From CALXVA01 sp944392465 (lineage in GTDB: Bacteria; Bacillota; Clostridia; TANB77; CAG-508), in the NCBI GenBank assembly GCA_963931155.1, contig OZ006978.1, positions 930,001 to 994,000 on the forward strand: a stretch of DNA of 64,000 nt. Reading direction: 5' to 3'. The notes under the pieces are model-generated. The model was not told the origin of the DNA. It did not search any database and saw nothing but the letters and a program-made list of their open reading frames with translations. Position numbers and translations under genes: made by a program. Below are positions 50,901 through 60,559 of this stretch, one piece after another (the first letter of the stretch is position 1; every line of letters starts with the position of its first letter).

Positions 50901-53110
50901 GGTTAACTGCATGGAATAATGACCAAGTAATAGATGTACCTTCTGAGATAATTTATTTTGAAGATTTAGAAAATAATAAAACATGGTCTATGGGAATAAA
51001 TCCAATACCTGATGAAAATGATTATTATATAATATATGGATTTGGATATAGCAAGTATAAACATTTATCTAATGGAATAGAACAAGAAACAACAGTATTT
51101 ATTCCTAATAAAGATTGTGCAAAAATTAATTTAATTCATTTAAGCAATAAATTAGCTAAAAAGAAAAAACTAAGAATTTTTTATTATTTAAAACCAGTAT
51201 TAGATGAAGATGAAATAAAATCTAATGAGTATATAAATTTAAAATATAACGAAAATATGAACCTGATGATACTAGAAAATCAGTTAAAAGAAAAGAAAAA
51301 TAGAACTATGATGTATGTGACTTGCAGTGAAAAAATAAAATCATATACAGGTAATAAACTTAGCTTTATAGGTAAAGGAACAATTAAACATCCAGAAGGA
51401 TTAAAGAGAATAGAATTAAGCAGAGATAATAGTATAAATAACGATAGTATACTTGTAATAGAAACCGAAGTGGAATTAGAAGCATTTGAAGATAAAGATA
51501 TTACATTCGTGATGGGAGCAGAGGAAAACATTTTAAGTCTTCAAGATACTGCGTATAAATATGCTAACACAAATAATGCAATTAATGAGTATGAAAATGT
51601 AAAAAAATATTGGAAAGACAAATTAGAAAATATAAAAGTAGAAACACCAGTTGAATCAATGAATATACTGCTTAATGGTTGGCTTTTATATCAGACATAT
51701 TGTTCAAGAATACTAGCTAGAAGCGGATACTATCAATCTGGGGGAGCATTTGGATTTAGAGATCAATTGCAAGATTGTATAAGTTTAAAATATGTTTCAC
51801 CAAAAATTTTAAGAAATCAAATAATTAAGCATAGTAAACATCAATTTATAGAAGGAGATGTAGAACATTGGTGGCATGAAGAAACTTCTAGAGGAATACG
51901 AACTAGATTTTCGGATGATTTATTATGGCTTCCATATATGGTAGCAGAGTATATTGAGTTTACAAATGATAATAGCATATTAAATGAAGAAACAACTTAT
52001 GTAGTAGGAGAAGTTTTGCCAGATGGTGTAGATGAAAAATACGATTTATATAGATCAGGAGATATAAAGGAAAGTATATATAAGCATTGTATTAGGGCAA
52101 TAGAAAAATCCTTGAATTTTGGAAAACACGGACTTCCTAAAATAGGCTCTGGTGATTGGAACGATGGATTTAGTACAGTTGGAAATAAAGGAATTGGAGA
52201 AAGTGTATGGCTTGGATTTTTCCTTTATACAGTATTAGATAGATTTTTGAAAATTTGTGAAATCATGAATGACAATATATCAAAAGAAAAATACAAAAAT
52301 ATAATGCAAGAATTAAAGAAAAATTTAAATAATGCTGGATGGGATGGAAGATGGTTTAAAAGAGCGTTTATGGATGATGGAAATGAATTAGGAAGCATAA
52401 AAAATGAAGAGTGCAGAATAGATAGTATTGCCCAAAGTTGGGCTACTATATCTGAAGCAGGAGATAATGATAAAAAATATATATCGATTAGTAGTTTGGA
52501 AAACCATTTAGTAGACAAAGAAACTGGAATAATAAAGCTACTTGATCCACCATTTGAAAAAAGTAAATTAGAACCAGGATATATAAAAGCATATATACCA
52601 GGAACAAGAGAAAACGGAGGCCAGTATACACATGGGAGCATTTGGACAATAATCGCAGAAGCTATATTAGGTTTTGGAGATAAAGCAGTAGAATACTTTA
52701 GAATGATAAACCCTATAGAACATTCTAGAACTAAAGAAGAAGCTAAAAAATATAAAGTAGAACCATATGTGATAGCAGCAGATGTTTATGGAGGAAACTT
52801 AGCAGGACGTGGTGGTTGGACATGGTATACAGGTTCTAGTAGTTGGATGTATGAAGCTGGAATAAAATATATTTTAGGATTAAGAATACAAGGCAATATT
52901 TTAAAAATAAATCCATGTATTCCATCAAATTGGAATGGATTCAAAATCAGATTTAAATATGGAAATAGTGTATATAATATAAAAGTTATAAATAATAGTG
53001 GAAATAAAACAGGAGTAAGAAAGCTTTATTTAAATGGAATTGAAGAGGAGAACAAACAAATATTATTAGAAGGAAGCGGAAATATTTACTCTGTTGAGGT
53101 TGAAATGTAA
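44929..53110 (+). CDS. Cyclic beta-1,2-glucan synthase-like protein (NdvB/ChvB type, 2726 aa), read through one CGG +1 site
   Basis: TTG start at 44929 (RBS aaggag). The first frame gives the membrane glycosyltransferase: DxD in TLDSDTEL (about residue 630), HDLLEGSYLKCGF (about 745), RLLRWTRGD (about 776) and several membrane segments. It reaches CGG 47878 and would stop at 47914. Skipping the C gives VITPGIMQYISKK and continues to 53110 with the glycoamylase-like region (RTSPTNIGLG, TYMAHHQGLI; about 1015-1410) and a GH94 phosphorylase-like domain (FGFRDQLQDC; IGSGDWNDG with the catalytic Asp near 2408; VYGGNLAGRGGWTWYTGSSS). NdvB-type proteins are single chains of about 2800 aa with this order. 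They build and cyclise beta-1,2-glucan at the membrane. The product here is inferred. A new ATG at 47885 could instead start a second protein, but no RBS precedes it. Confidence 0.87.
47878..47881 (+). other. CGG recoding site 5 (glucan synthase, Gly984, CGGA)
   Basis: CGG 47878-47880 is codon 984 of the frame from 44929 (2949 bases) and follows CCA. Skipping C gives GGA ATA ATG CAA and enters the second frame two codons before its first ATG. The new frame is closed upstream by TAA 47870-47872 and the old frame ends at 47914-47916. Confidence 0.85.
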
Positions 53111-53288
53111 ATATTAAATAAAAAGTGTAGTTATATGGAAAATGTATAATAAATTTTTTACTATAATATATTTAGCATGTATAAACATGGGAAAACGGCT
53201 AAAATATAAAAAAATGATTGACAAAAATAAATTGTAAAATATATAATTAAATAAATTAGTAAATAAAGATAATAAGGGATGATATAAT

Positions 53289-54320
53289 ATGAGTTCAGAA
53301 GAATCTAGAAAATTTAGAGAAGAACAAAGAAAACATGCAATGCGAGGTAATAATACACAAAATAGAACTCCAAGGCAAGCAAGCGTGCGACCAACTCCAA
53401 GGCAAAGTACTCCGAGAAAAGCAACTACAAGACCAAGTACTACAAGTCAAGATAGAACGAATAGCTCAAGAGTTCAAAATGTTCAATTGGTTAACCCAAG
53501 AAAAATGATAGAAAACAATATGGCAAAAGCTAGAAGCCAGGTATTAAAAGCACCTGCAGGAACAGCACGTAATGCTGCCTCAAAAGAAAGAAGAGTAACG
53601 CCTCCATTATTAAAATTTGTATCAATATTAGCAGCAGCATCTATTGGGTTGGGAACTATAGGAGCAATAGGACACTATAGCAAATCTACAGGAGAAATTG
53701 ATAATACACCAACAATAACTCAATTAGCAGATCAAGGTGTTGATATAAATAATATTGGTCTAGAAGAAGATACAGTAGAATTATTAGAAAGATATGATGA
53801 ATATTTTACAAATTACAGCCCTGATATGGCAAATGAATTATCTGATAGTGATTTAATAGAAATGGCAAACGATATTAGAACATTAAATTTTAATACAATT
53901 AAAGATAAAATTGCAGAATTAACTGGGGTATCAAGAGAGGATGTTACATTAGGACTAAATTTTGAAAAAGGAGATGGCTTTTATCATACATCAGTAAGAA
54001 TTAATGAAGATGACCTTTTGAATAGAGAAATATATAATAATACAAATGGATGGTTTTTCGGTTTAGGAAAAGAAAACAGTATACCACCAGAAATATCTGA
54101 TTTAATTGTACAAACCGAGGAATATGATGATTTAATTACTCAAATAAGAGAAAATAAAATATCAAAACAAAATGCAGTAGAAAAATTAAGAGAATTGTAT
54201 GCAAACATTTCTGAAAATGTTGCAGTTAAAGATTTTTCGATAGATGATAATGGCAACATATCACTTAGTGATTATGAAGAACAAACAAAAGATCAAGAAG
54301 AAAAGGGAGAAGAAAGATAG
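53289..54320 (+). CDS. Unknown single-pass membrane protein with basic disordered N-terminus
   Basis: A 343-aa protein. Residues 1-105 are disordered and rich in Arg, Thr, Pro and Gln (TPRQASVRPTPRQSTPRKAT), with a cytoplasmic, nucleic-acid- or membrane-binding look. One membrane segment lies at about 112-132 (LLKFVSILAAASIGLGTIGAIG). The outer part is acidic and helical (ELLERYDEYFTNYSPDMANE), ending in a Glu/Asp/Lys tail. I recognise no family. It stands just before walR on the same strand with a 115-bp gap that has its own promoter-like TATAAT, so co-regulation is uncertain. The start ATG 53289 follows aaggga with long spacing. Confidence 0.75.
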   Translation: MSSEESRKFREEQRKHAMRGNNTQNRTPRQASVRPTPRQSTPRKATTRPSTTSQDRTNSSRVQNVQLVNPRKMIENNMAKARSQVLKAPAGTARNAASKERRVTPPLLKFVSILAAASIGLGTIGAIGHYSKSTGEIDNTPTITQLADQGVDINNIGLEEDTVELLERYDEYFTNYSPDMANELSDSDLIEMANDIRTLNFNTIKDKIAELTGVSREDVTLGLNFEKGDGFYHTSVRINEDDLLNREIYNNTNGWFFGLGKENSIPPEISDLIVQTEEYDDLITQIRENKISKQNAVEKLRELYANISENVAVKDFSIDDNGNISLSDYEEQTKDQEEKGEER

Positions 54321-54435
54321 AAAAAATATAAGGTGAAATTTTATATAAACAGAAAATCATTGTATAATACTTGTATAATTGAACTTAATATGATATAAAT
54401 ATAATTAGTACTAAAAGAAGAAAGGTGAATTTTTT

Positions 54436-55206
54436 GTGGAAGAAAATAAAACTGTAGAAGCAAAAAAAACAATATTAATAGTAGACGATGAAAAGCCAAT
54501 AGTAGATATATTGTTATATAACTTAGAAAAAGAAGGCTATAATATTATAGAAGCAAATGATGGAGAAAAAGCAATTGAAATGGCTTTTAATGAGAAACCA
54601 AATCTAATTTTATTAGATATTATGCTTCCTAAAGTTGATGGTCTAACTGTATGTAAAAGAATTAGAAATTCTTTAAACATACCAATTATTATGATATCTG
54701 CTAGAGATGAAGAAATAGATAAGATTTTGGGGTTAGAGTTAGGTGCTGATGATTACATCACAAAACCATTTAGTGTTAGAGAATTAGTGGCAAGGGTTAA
54801 GGCAAACCTAAGAAAAGCAGAATTAAATAGCGGAACTATGCCTGTACCAAACATGGTTAACAACGAGGACAAAAAAGATAATGATAAAGTTATGGAAATT
54901 GGAGATTTATATATTAATTTAGATAAATTTGAAGTTAGAGTAAAAGGCAAACCTGTAGAACTTACATTAAGAGAATTTGAAGTATTAAGGTATTTAGCAA
55001 ACCAACCAGGACAAGTAGTAACAAGAGAAGCTTTGCTTGAAAAGGTTTGGGGATATGAATATTACGGAGATATTAGAACAGTTGATGTAACAATAAGAAG
55101 AATAAGAGAAAAAATAGAACAAGATACATCAAGTCCTAAATTATTAATTACTAAAAGAGGTGTAGGATATTATTTATCATCAAAAAAAAGTGAAGAAAAT
55201 AGTTAG
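54436..55206 (+). CDS. walR: WalR-like response regulator (OmpR family)
   Basis: A 256-aa regulator with GTG start at 54436 (RBS aaaggtg). Receiver domain (residues 12-125): VDDEKPIVDILLYNLEKEGY, phospho-acceptor Asp61 in LLDIMLPK, conserved Lys110 in TKPFS. A Thr/Asn-rich linker (about 128-148) leads to a winged-helix OmpR-type DNA-binding domain ending RRIREKIEQ and TKRGVGYYLSS. The receiver is closest in pattern to WalR/YycF, the regulator of autolysins and wall turnover. PhoP-type regulators are the alternative. Its kinase follows, separated by a terminator-like hairpin that begins in the stop region. Confidence 0.85.
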   Translation: MEENKTVEAKKTILIVDDEKPIVDILLYNLEKEGYNIIEANDGEKAIEMAFNEKPNLILLDIMLPKVDGLTVCKRIRNSLNIPIIMISARDEEIDKILGLELGADDYITKPFSVRELVARVKANLRKAELNSGTMPVPNMVNNEDKKDNDKVMEIGDLYINLDKFEVRVKGKPVELTLREFEVLRYLANQPGQVVTREALLEKVWGYEYYGDIRTVDVTIRRIREKIEQDTSSPKLLITKRGVGYYLSSKKSEENS

Positions 55207-55231
55207 CAATTAATAATTGCTAACTATTTTT
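55201..55231 (+). terminator. Perfect hairpin with T run between walR and walK
   Basis: AGTTAGCAATT-AAT-AATTGCTAACT is an 11-base perfect stem that includes the walR stop codon and is followed by ATTTTTT. It looks like an intrinsic terminator or attenuator that lowers kinase relative to regulator expression. Confidence 0.85.
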
Positions 55232-55284
55232 TATGTAATAGGTAATTAAGCTAGATTTATGCCTTGAGAAAGGAAAGAAAGAAA

Positions 55285-56721
55285 ATGAAGAAGAATTTTG
55301 CTGTAAAAATGGTTATAATTTTTTTTATAATAGGAATACTTTTAATTATAGGTTTAAGCGTGGCAGGAATTTATGCAGTTAATGAATTAGAAACTATTGT
55401 TTCAGGACAAGAAAATATTGCTATGCAAGAGTCTATACAGGAACAATTATCACAAGGGAAAATAATAATAATAATTGTACTTGCTATATATACAGTTATA
55501 TCTATTATAATAGGAATTATTGTGGCTAAATCTCTTGTATTCCCGGTAAAAAAATTAATTCAAAGTGCAGAAAAGATGACATCAGGCGAAAAGAGTAAAA
55601 CAACCGAAACTCGAAAAAATGGGGAAGTAGGAGATATAGAGAGTGCTATTGATTTAATGACAAATGAGCTAAGAGAAAAATTAAATGATGTAAATAGGCA
55701 AAAAAAACAAATAGAAACGATATTATTACATATGACTGATGGAATAATAGCTTTTGATATGGATGGCAAAATAATTCATATAAATCCTGCAGCAAGAGAT
55801 TTGTTAGTATTGACAGATAATGAAGATACATTTGACAAAATATTTGATAAATTGGATATAGATATAAATATAGAAAAAATCATATATTTAGAGAACTGGA
55901 CATCATCAGAACAAAGAAAGCATGTAGGAGAAAAATATATAAATATACTTTTTGCTCCTTTTCAAGATGAAAACGATAGACCTGCAGGAGTGGTAGCTTT
56001 AATACAAGATATTACAGAGCACGTAAAACTAGACAATATGAGAAAAGAATTTGTGGCTGATGTATCACATGAGTTAAAAACACCGATTACTTCAATAATG
56101 GGATATGCTGATACCTTGCTAGAAGGAGAATATGATGAAGATACAAGAACAAAATTTTTAAATGTTATCTCTTCTGAAGCAAAAAGAATGGCACGACTTG
56201 TAACTGATTTATTAACATTATCTAGATATGACAACAAAAAGGTAACATCAGAAATAACGAGTTTTGATTTGGGAGAACTAGTAAAAAAATGCTTAGAAAA
56301 ACTAAAATTTGAAATAGAAAAAAAAGAGCATCAAATAGAATGTTTTGTTACAGCTAGTGTTCCACCAGTTATAGCAGATAAATATGGAATAGAAAGAGTT
56401 ATACTAAATATTTTATCTAATGCAATAAAATATACATCAAACCACGGAGTTATAAAGGTTTATGTTGGATTTGTATATAATGATGCATATATAAAAGTAA
56501 TTGATAATGGAATAGGTATACCAGAAGAAGATTTGGAGAGAATATTTGATAGATTTTATAGAGTTGATAAAGCAAGAAGTAGAGAATTTGGAGGAACAGG
56601 TCTTGGACTATCAATCGCAAAAGAAATATTAGACCAAAATAAAGGTAGTATAAGCATTAAAAGTGAGGTGGGAAAAGGTACAGAAGTTGTAATAAGAATA
56701 CCTACAAAAAACAAAAAATAA
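55285..56721 (+). CDS. walK: WalK-like sensor histidine kinase
   Basis: About 478 aa from ATG 55285 (an in-frame TTG at 55264 is less likely, because the aaagga RBS lies between). Two membrane segments (about residues 8-28 and 62-82) flank a very short outer loop of about 33 residues. Then a HAMP domain (about 85-130), a PAS domain (about 140-240), HisKA with His262 in VADVSHELKTPITS, and a HATPase domain with N-box NILSNAIKYT, DNGIGIPEEDL and GGTGLGLSIAKEI. The HAMP-PAS-HisKA order fits WalK, though the outer domain is much shorter than in B. subtilis WalK, more like streptococcal or PhoR-like kinases. No walH/walI genes follow. Confidence 0.83.
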   Translation: MKKNFAVKMVIIFFIIGILLIIGLSVAGIYAVNELETIVSGQENIAMQESIQEQLSQGKIIIIIVLAIYTVISIIIGIIVAKSLVFPVKKLIQSAEKMTSGEKSKTTETRKNGEVGDIESAIDLMTNELREKLNDVNRQKKQIETILLHMTDGIIAFDMDGKIIHINPAARDLLVLTDNEDTFDKIFDKLDIDINIEKIIYLENWTSSEQRKHVGEKYINILFAPFQDENDRPAGVVALIQDITEHVKLDNMRKEFVADVSHELKTPITSIMGYADTLLEGEYDEDTRTKFLNVISSEAKRMARLVTDLLTLSRYDNKKVTSEITSFDLGELVKKCLEKLKFEIEKKEHQIECFVTASVPPVIADKYGIERVILNILSNAIKYTSNHGVIKVYVGFVYNDAYIKVIDNGIGIPEEDLERIFDRFYRVDKARSREFGGTGLGLSIAKEILDQNKGSISIKSEVGKGTEVVIRIPTKNKK

Positions 56722-56797
56722 GCGGTCAAAAAATATTGACTAAATAGGCAATATAGATATATACTGTAAAGTATCAAAGTAAAGGAGGCTATAATTT

Positions 56798-57379
56798 ATG
56801 AGTGATATGATTGAAATTAGATGGCATGGTAGAGGTGGACAAGGTGCAAAAACAGCATCTCTACTATTAGCTGATGCAGCATTTAATACTGGAAAATATA
56901 TTCAAGGATTTCCTGAATATGGACCAGAAAGAATGGGTGCACCATTAACAGCATATAACAGAATAAGTAGTTCACCAATAAGAATTCATAGCAATATATA
57001 CGAACCAGATTATGTAGTTGTTGTTGATGATACATTACTAGAAAGTGTAGATGTAACAGCAGGCTTAAAAGAGGATGGAGCTATATTAATTAATACAACA
57101 AAAGGAAAAGATGAATTAGACAAATTGTTAAAGGGATATAAGGGAAAAGTATATACTATAGATGCAAGAAAAGTATCTATGGAAACACTTGGAAAATACT
57201 TTCCAAATACACCAATGCTTGCCGCAATTGTTAAAGTAAGCAAAATAATGAACGAGGAAGATTTTGTAAAAGATATGCAAGAATCATTTAAACATAAATT
57301 TGCTAAAAAACCAGAAGTAATTGATGGAAATATGAAAGCATTACAACTAGCTTTAAATGAAGTTAAAGAAGTTAATTAA
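56798..57379 (+). CDS. porC: 2-oxoacid:ferredoxin oxidoreductase, gamma subunit
   Basis: A 193-aa gamma subunit. Signature IRWHGRGGQGAKTAS near the N-terminus and FPEYGPERMGAPLTAYNR (about residues 40-57). RBS aaaggagg. First of four genes (gamma, delta, alpha, beta) that form a pyruvate- or other 2-oxoacid:ferredoxin oxidoreductase: CoA-dependent oxidative decarboxylation giving acyl-CoA, CO2 and reduced ferredoxin. The gene order and subunit sizes fit the four-subunit anaerobic enzyme. Pyruvate is the most likely substrate, but the 2-ketoisovalerate type cannot be excluded from this alone. Confidence 0.9.
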   Translation: MSDMIEIRWHGRGGQGAKTASLLLADAAFNTGKYIQGFPEYGPERMGAPLTAYNRISSSPIRIHSNIYEPDYVVVVDDTLLESVDVTAGLKEDGAILINTTKGKDELDKLLKGYKGKVYTIDARKVSMETLGKYFPNTPMLAAIVKVSKIMNEEDFVKDMQESFKHKFAKKPEVIDGNMKALQLALNEVKEVN

Positions 57380-57487
57380 ATTTATATTCAATGAAAATAT
57401 AAGTTAGAATTAACAAAATATAAAAAGGAAGAAAACAGAGATTTAAACTTAATTTAAACTAAAATAATATATAGAAAGGAGAAAAAA

Positions 57488-57787
57488 ATGACTAATATAG
57501 ACAAAAACACACCAGCAAGTGAAATGACTCCTGGAGGAGATATTTACGAAGCTGGAAATGCTAGAGAGTTTAAAACAGGAGATTGGAGAAGTGTTAGACC
57601 AAAATATATTTCAGAAAAATGTATACAATGTGGTTTATGTTTCCCTGTTTGCCCAGAAGATGCAATTCCAGTAGGAAAAGACCAAAAAAGAACAGATTTT
57701 AATTATGATTATTGTAAAGGATGTGGCGTTTGTGCTAAAGTTTGTCCTTTTGGAGCTATTGAGATGAAGGTTGAGGGCGAGGAGTAA
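57488..57787 (+). CDS. porD: 2-oxoacid:ferredoxin oxidoreductase, delta (ferredoxin-like) subunit
   Basis: A 99-aa iron-sulfur subunit with two complete [4Fe-4S] motifs: CIQCGLCFPVCPEDAI (about residues 42-57) and CKGCGVCAKVCPFGAI (about 77-92). It carries electrons from the TPP centre in the beta subunit to ferredoxin. RBS aaaggag. It lies 108 bp after porC and 134 bp before porA; both gaps are longer than usual within an operon, but no terminator is seen. Confidence 0.93.
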   Translation: MTNIDKNTPASEMTPGGDIYEAGNAREFKTGDWRSVRPKYISEKCIQCGLCFPVCPEDAIPVGKDQKRTDFNYDYCKGCGVCAKVCPFGAIEMKVEGEE

Positions 57788-57921
57788 AAAATCATTATAA
57801 ACTTCGTATTGCGTTGTTGACCATCATTAAAAATGTCCTCAACGTATTTCGAATCTAAAAACCTTTGACAGGCAATTATAATAAACAATAAAAAGATAAT
57901 AAAGAAGGAGTGAATATAATA

Positions 57922-59103
57922 ATGGGAATAAGAGAACGTTTAAGTGGAAATGAAGCAGCAGCAACAGCTATGAAACAAATTAATCCAGATGTTGTAGCAG
58001 CATTTCCTATAACACCATCAACAGAAATTCCACAATATTTTTCTACTTTTGTGGATAATGGACAAGTAGATACAGAATTTGTTGCAGTTGAAAGTGAGCA
58101 TAGTGCAATGAGTGCTTGTATTGGAGCAGAAGCTGCAGGAGCAAGAGCAATGACTGCAACATCTGCAAATGGATTATCACTTATGTGGGAAATGATATAT
58201 ATAGCTTCAAGCTTAAGACTACCAATAGTAATGTCTTTAGTAAACAGAGCAGTATCAGGACCTCTTAATATTCATAATGATCATTCAGATGCTATGGGAG
58301 TACGTGATAGTGGTTGGATTCAAATATTTTCAGAAACAAATCAAGAAGCTTATGACAATTTAATTATGGCTCATAGAATAGCAGAAAATAAAGATGTATT
58401 ACTTCCATTAATGGTATGCCAAGATGGATTTATAACATCACACTCTATAGAAAATATAGAATTATTAGAGGATGAAAAAGTAAAAGAATTTGTTGGGGAA
58501 TATCATCCAGCACATTATTTACTAAATAAAAAAGAGCCAATTGCAATTGGACCTTTAGATGTACAAACATATTTATTTGAACATAAATATCAGCAAGCAG
58601 AAGCTATGAGAAATGCTAAAAAAGTTATTTTAGAAGTAGCTAAAGATTTTGAAAAAATGACAGGTAGAAAATACGATTTATTTGAAAAATACAAATTAGA
58701 TGATGCAGAAATTGCAATTGTTTGTATGAACTCTACTGCAGGAACTACTAAAGAAGTAGTTGATGCCCTAAGAGAAAAGGGAATAAAAGCAGGTTTATTA
58801 AAAATTCGTGTATATAGGCCATTCCCAGAAGAAGAAGTAGCAAAAGCATTATCACATTTAAATGCAGTTGCAGTATTAGATAAAGCTGAATCTTTAAATG
58901 GTGCAGGAGGAGCTTTATTTACAGATGTTACATCTGCAATGCAAGTAAATGGTATAAACGTACCAACTTGTGGTTATGTATATGGAATTGGAGGTAGAGA
59001 TACTACAACAAAAGAAATTGAATCAGTATATAATGATTTAATTGAAGATAGTAAAAAAGATAAAATAGAAAATCCATACAGATATTTAGGATTAAGGAAA
59101 TAA
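57922..59103 (+). CDS. porA: 2-oxoacid:ferredoxin oxidoreductase, alpha subunit
   Basis: About 393 aa from ATG 57922 (MGIRERLSGNEAAATAMKQI). The start is chosen over GTG 57910 because aaggag overlaps that GTG. The N-terminal pyrimidine-binding domain has AAFPITPSTEIPQYF and VAVESEHSAMSACIGAEAAG; the middle has SANGLSLMWEMIY and the Asn/His-rich PLNIHNDHSDAMGVRDSGW. The C-terminal domain has VYRPFPEEEV. It forms, with PorB, the thiamine-diphosphate active site. Length is normal for PorA. Confidence 0.93.
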   Translation: MGIRERLSGNEAAATAMKQINPDVVAAFPITPSTEIPQYFSTFVDNGQVDTEFVAVESEHSAMSACIGAEAAGARAMTATSANGLSLMWEMIYIASSLRLPIVMSLVNRAVSGPLNIHNDHSDAMGVRDSGWIQIFSETNQEAYDNLIMAHRIAENKDVLLPLMVCQDGFITSHSIENIELLEDEKVKEFVGEYHPAHYLLNKKEPIAIGPLDVQTYLFEHKYQQAEAMRNAKKVILEVAKDFEKMTGRKYDLFEKYKLDDAEIAIVCMNSTAGTTKEVVDALREKGIKAGLLKIRVYRPFPEEEVAKALSHLNAVAVLDKAESLNGAGGALFTDVTSAMQVNGINVPTCGYVYGIGGRDTTTKEIESVYNDLIEDSKKDKIENPYRYLGLRK

Positions 59104-59201
59104 AACTATAATAAAGCATAACGAGTAAACTAAAAATCCTAGATAAGTATTAGAAATAAGAACAAAAAATAACGTATATAAAGTTAGAGAGGAGATTAAT
59201 T

Positions 59202-60152
59202 ATGGCATATAATATGAAAGAAATAGTGGCAGAAAAGCCATCAAGATTTACTTCAGGACATAGAATGTGTGCAGGATGTGGAGCACCACCAGTAGCAAGG
59301 ATGATTTTAAGAGCATTAAAGCCAGAAGATCATGCAGTTATATCAAATGCTACAGGATGTATGGAAGTTTCAAGTTTTATATATCCATATACAGCATGGA
59401 CAGATTCATATATCCATACAGCTTTTGAATGTGCAGCAGCTACACTTTCAGGTGCAGAAGCAGCATATAAATCAATGAAAAGACAAGGCAAATTACCAGA
59501 TGATGAACATACAAAATTCATAGCATTTGGTGGAGATGGAGGAACATATGATATAGGAATCCAAAGTTTATCTGGAGCTATGGAAAGAGGTCATGACATG
59601 ACATATGTATGTTATGATAATGGTGCATATATGAATACTGGAATACAACGTTCATCAGCAACACCAAAATTTGCAGACACAACAACGAGTCCTGCAGGAT
59701 CAGTTATACCAGGAAAAATGCAATCTAGAAAAGACTTAACAGAAATAATGGAAGCACATCATTTACCATATGTTGCACAAACAATAGCATATATGAATTT
59801 TAAAGACTTATATGAAAAAGCAGAAAAAGCAATTTATACAGAAGGACCAACATTTTTAAATGTATTATCACCATGCCCAAGAGGATGGGGATATCCAACA
59901 GAAGATTTAATGACAATAAATAAACTTGCTGTAGAAACATGTTATTGGCCATTATATGAAATAGAAGATGGAAAATATAAAATAACATATAAACCAGCAA
60001 AAAAACTTCCAATAGAAGAATTCTTAAAGCCACAAAAACGTTTTAAACATATGTTTAAACCAGGAAACGAATGGATGATAGAAGAATTCCAAAAAGAAGT
60101 AGATAGAAGATGGGAAGATTTATTAAGATACGAAGAAATGAGCAATAAATAA
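59202..60152 (+). CDS. porB: 2-oxoacid:ferredoxin oxidoreductase, beta (TPP-binding) subunit
   Basis: A 316-aa beta subunit. CAGCGAPPVARMILRAL near residue 25 gives Cys ligands, and the thiamine-diphosphate motif GDGGTYDIGIQSLSGAMERG runs on to YDNGAYMNTGIQRSSATP (about residues 110-150). The further Cys in LSPCPRGWG (about 225) completes the usual four-Cys [4Fe-4S] set. RBS gaggag. Last gene of the cluster. The downstream gap holds repeats and no gene. Length and motifs match PorB of anaerobic Clostridia. Confidence 0.94.
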   Translation: MAYNMKEIVAEKPSRFTSGHRMCAGCGAPPVARMILRALKPEDHAVISNATGCMEVSSFIYPYTAWTDSYIHTAFECAAATLSGAEAAYKSMKRQGKLPDDEHTKFIAFGGDGGTYDIGIQSLSGAMERGHDMTYVCYDNGAYMNTGIQRSSATPKFADTTTSPAGSVIPGKMQSRKDLTEIMEAHHLPYVAQTIAYMNFKDLYEKAEKAIYTEGPTFLNVLSPCPRGWGYPTEDLMTINKLAVETCYWPLYEIEDGKYKITYKPAKKLPIEEFLKPQKRFKHMFKPGNEWMIEEFQKEVDRRWEDLLRYEEMSNK

Positions 60153-60155
60153 AAC

Positions 60156-60222
60156 TTTGTCATCTTTGTGGACAGGCTCTTTTCCGCCAAAGTTGTTACT
60201 TTTGTGGACAGGCCTGTTTTGC
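60156..60222. repeat. Two inverted REP-like GTGGACAGG units
   Basis: 'tttgtggacaggctcttttc' and 'tttgtggacaggcctgtttt' are reverse-complement relatives of the 'cctgtccccgaagatgacaa' unit at 44683-44857, here spaced 40 bp apart. They begin right after the porB stop. Confidence 0.7.
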
Positions 60223-60256
60223 AAATATCTATATAAATAATAAATATCTATTAAAC

Positions 60257-60452
60257 AAAAAACTATACAATTTTTATCAAAATTCAATTAACATTTAGTT
60301 CAAGCTAATTTTAGAAGAATTTGTATTCAAAATTTTACTAGAGCACTCACTTTTCGTGAGAAATTCCTAGTAAAATTTTGAAACAACTTCTATCAAAAAT
60401 TACTTTCACAAGAGCATGTTAATTTCTTTTTCTAAAAATTGTATAGTTTTTT
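60257..60452. repeat. 196-bp long imperfect palindrome (MITE-like or structured RNA)
   Basis: The ends are a perfect 19-bp inverted repeat (AAAAAACTATACAATTTTT / AAAAATTGTATAGTTTTTT). Further pairs follow inward in order: aattaacat/atgttaatt, agaag/cttct, CAAAATTTTACTAG/CTAGTAAAATTTTG, and a tip CTCAC-TTTTC-GTGAG. So the whole element folds on itself. It has no ORF. It fills the 407-bp gap between porB and the Lgt-family gene together with REP-like units. No clear target-site duplication is seen. Confidence 0.8.
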
Positions 60453-60531
60453 TATAAAATATTTTGTTAAAGTTTAACTTGCTTATAAAAATAATAACTA
60501 ACATAAAATGATATCACAAGCCAAACCAATT

Positions 60532-60555
60532 GAGCCTGTCCCCAAAGATGACAAA
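60532..60555. repeat. Single REP-like CCTGTCCCC unit
   Basis: 'gagcctgtccccaaagatga' followed by 'caaa', a single unit of the 36-bp repeat family, next to the 3' end of the Lgt-family gene. Confidence 0.7.
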
Positions 60556-60559
60556 CAAA

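Noticed and set aside
57788..57921. Small gene or regulatory RNA between porD and porA
   Set aside because: No ORF with an RBS, no strong hairpin and no known motif was seen.
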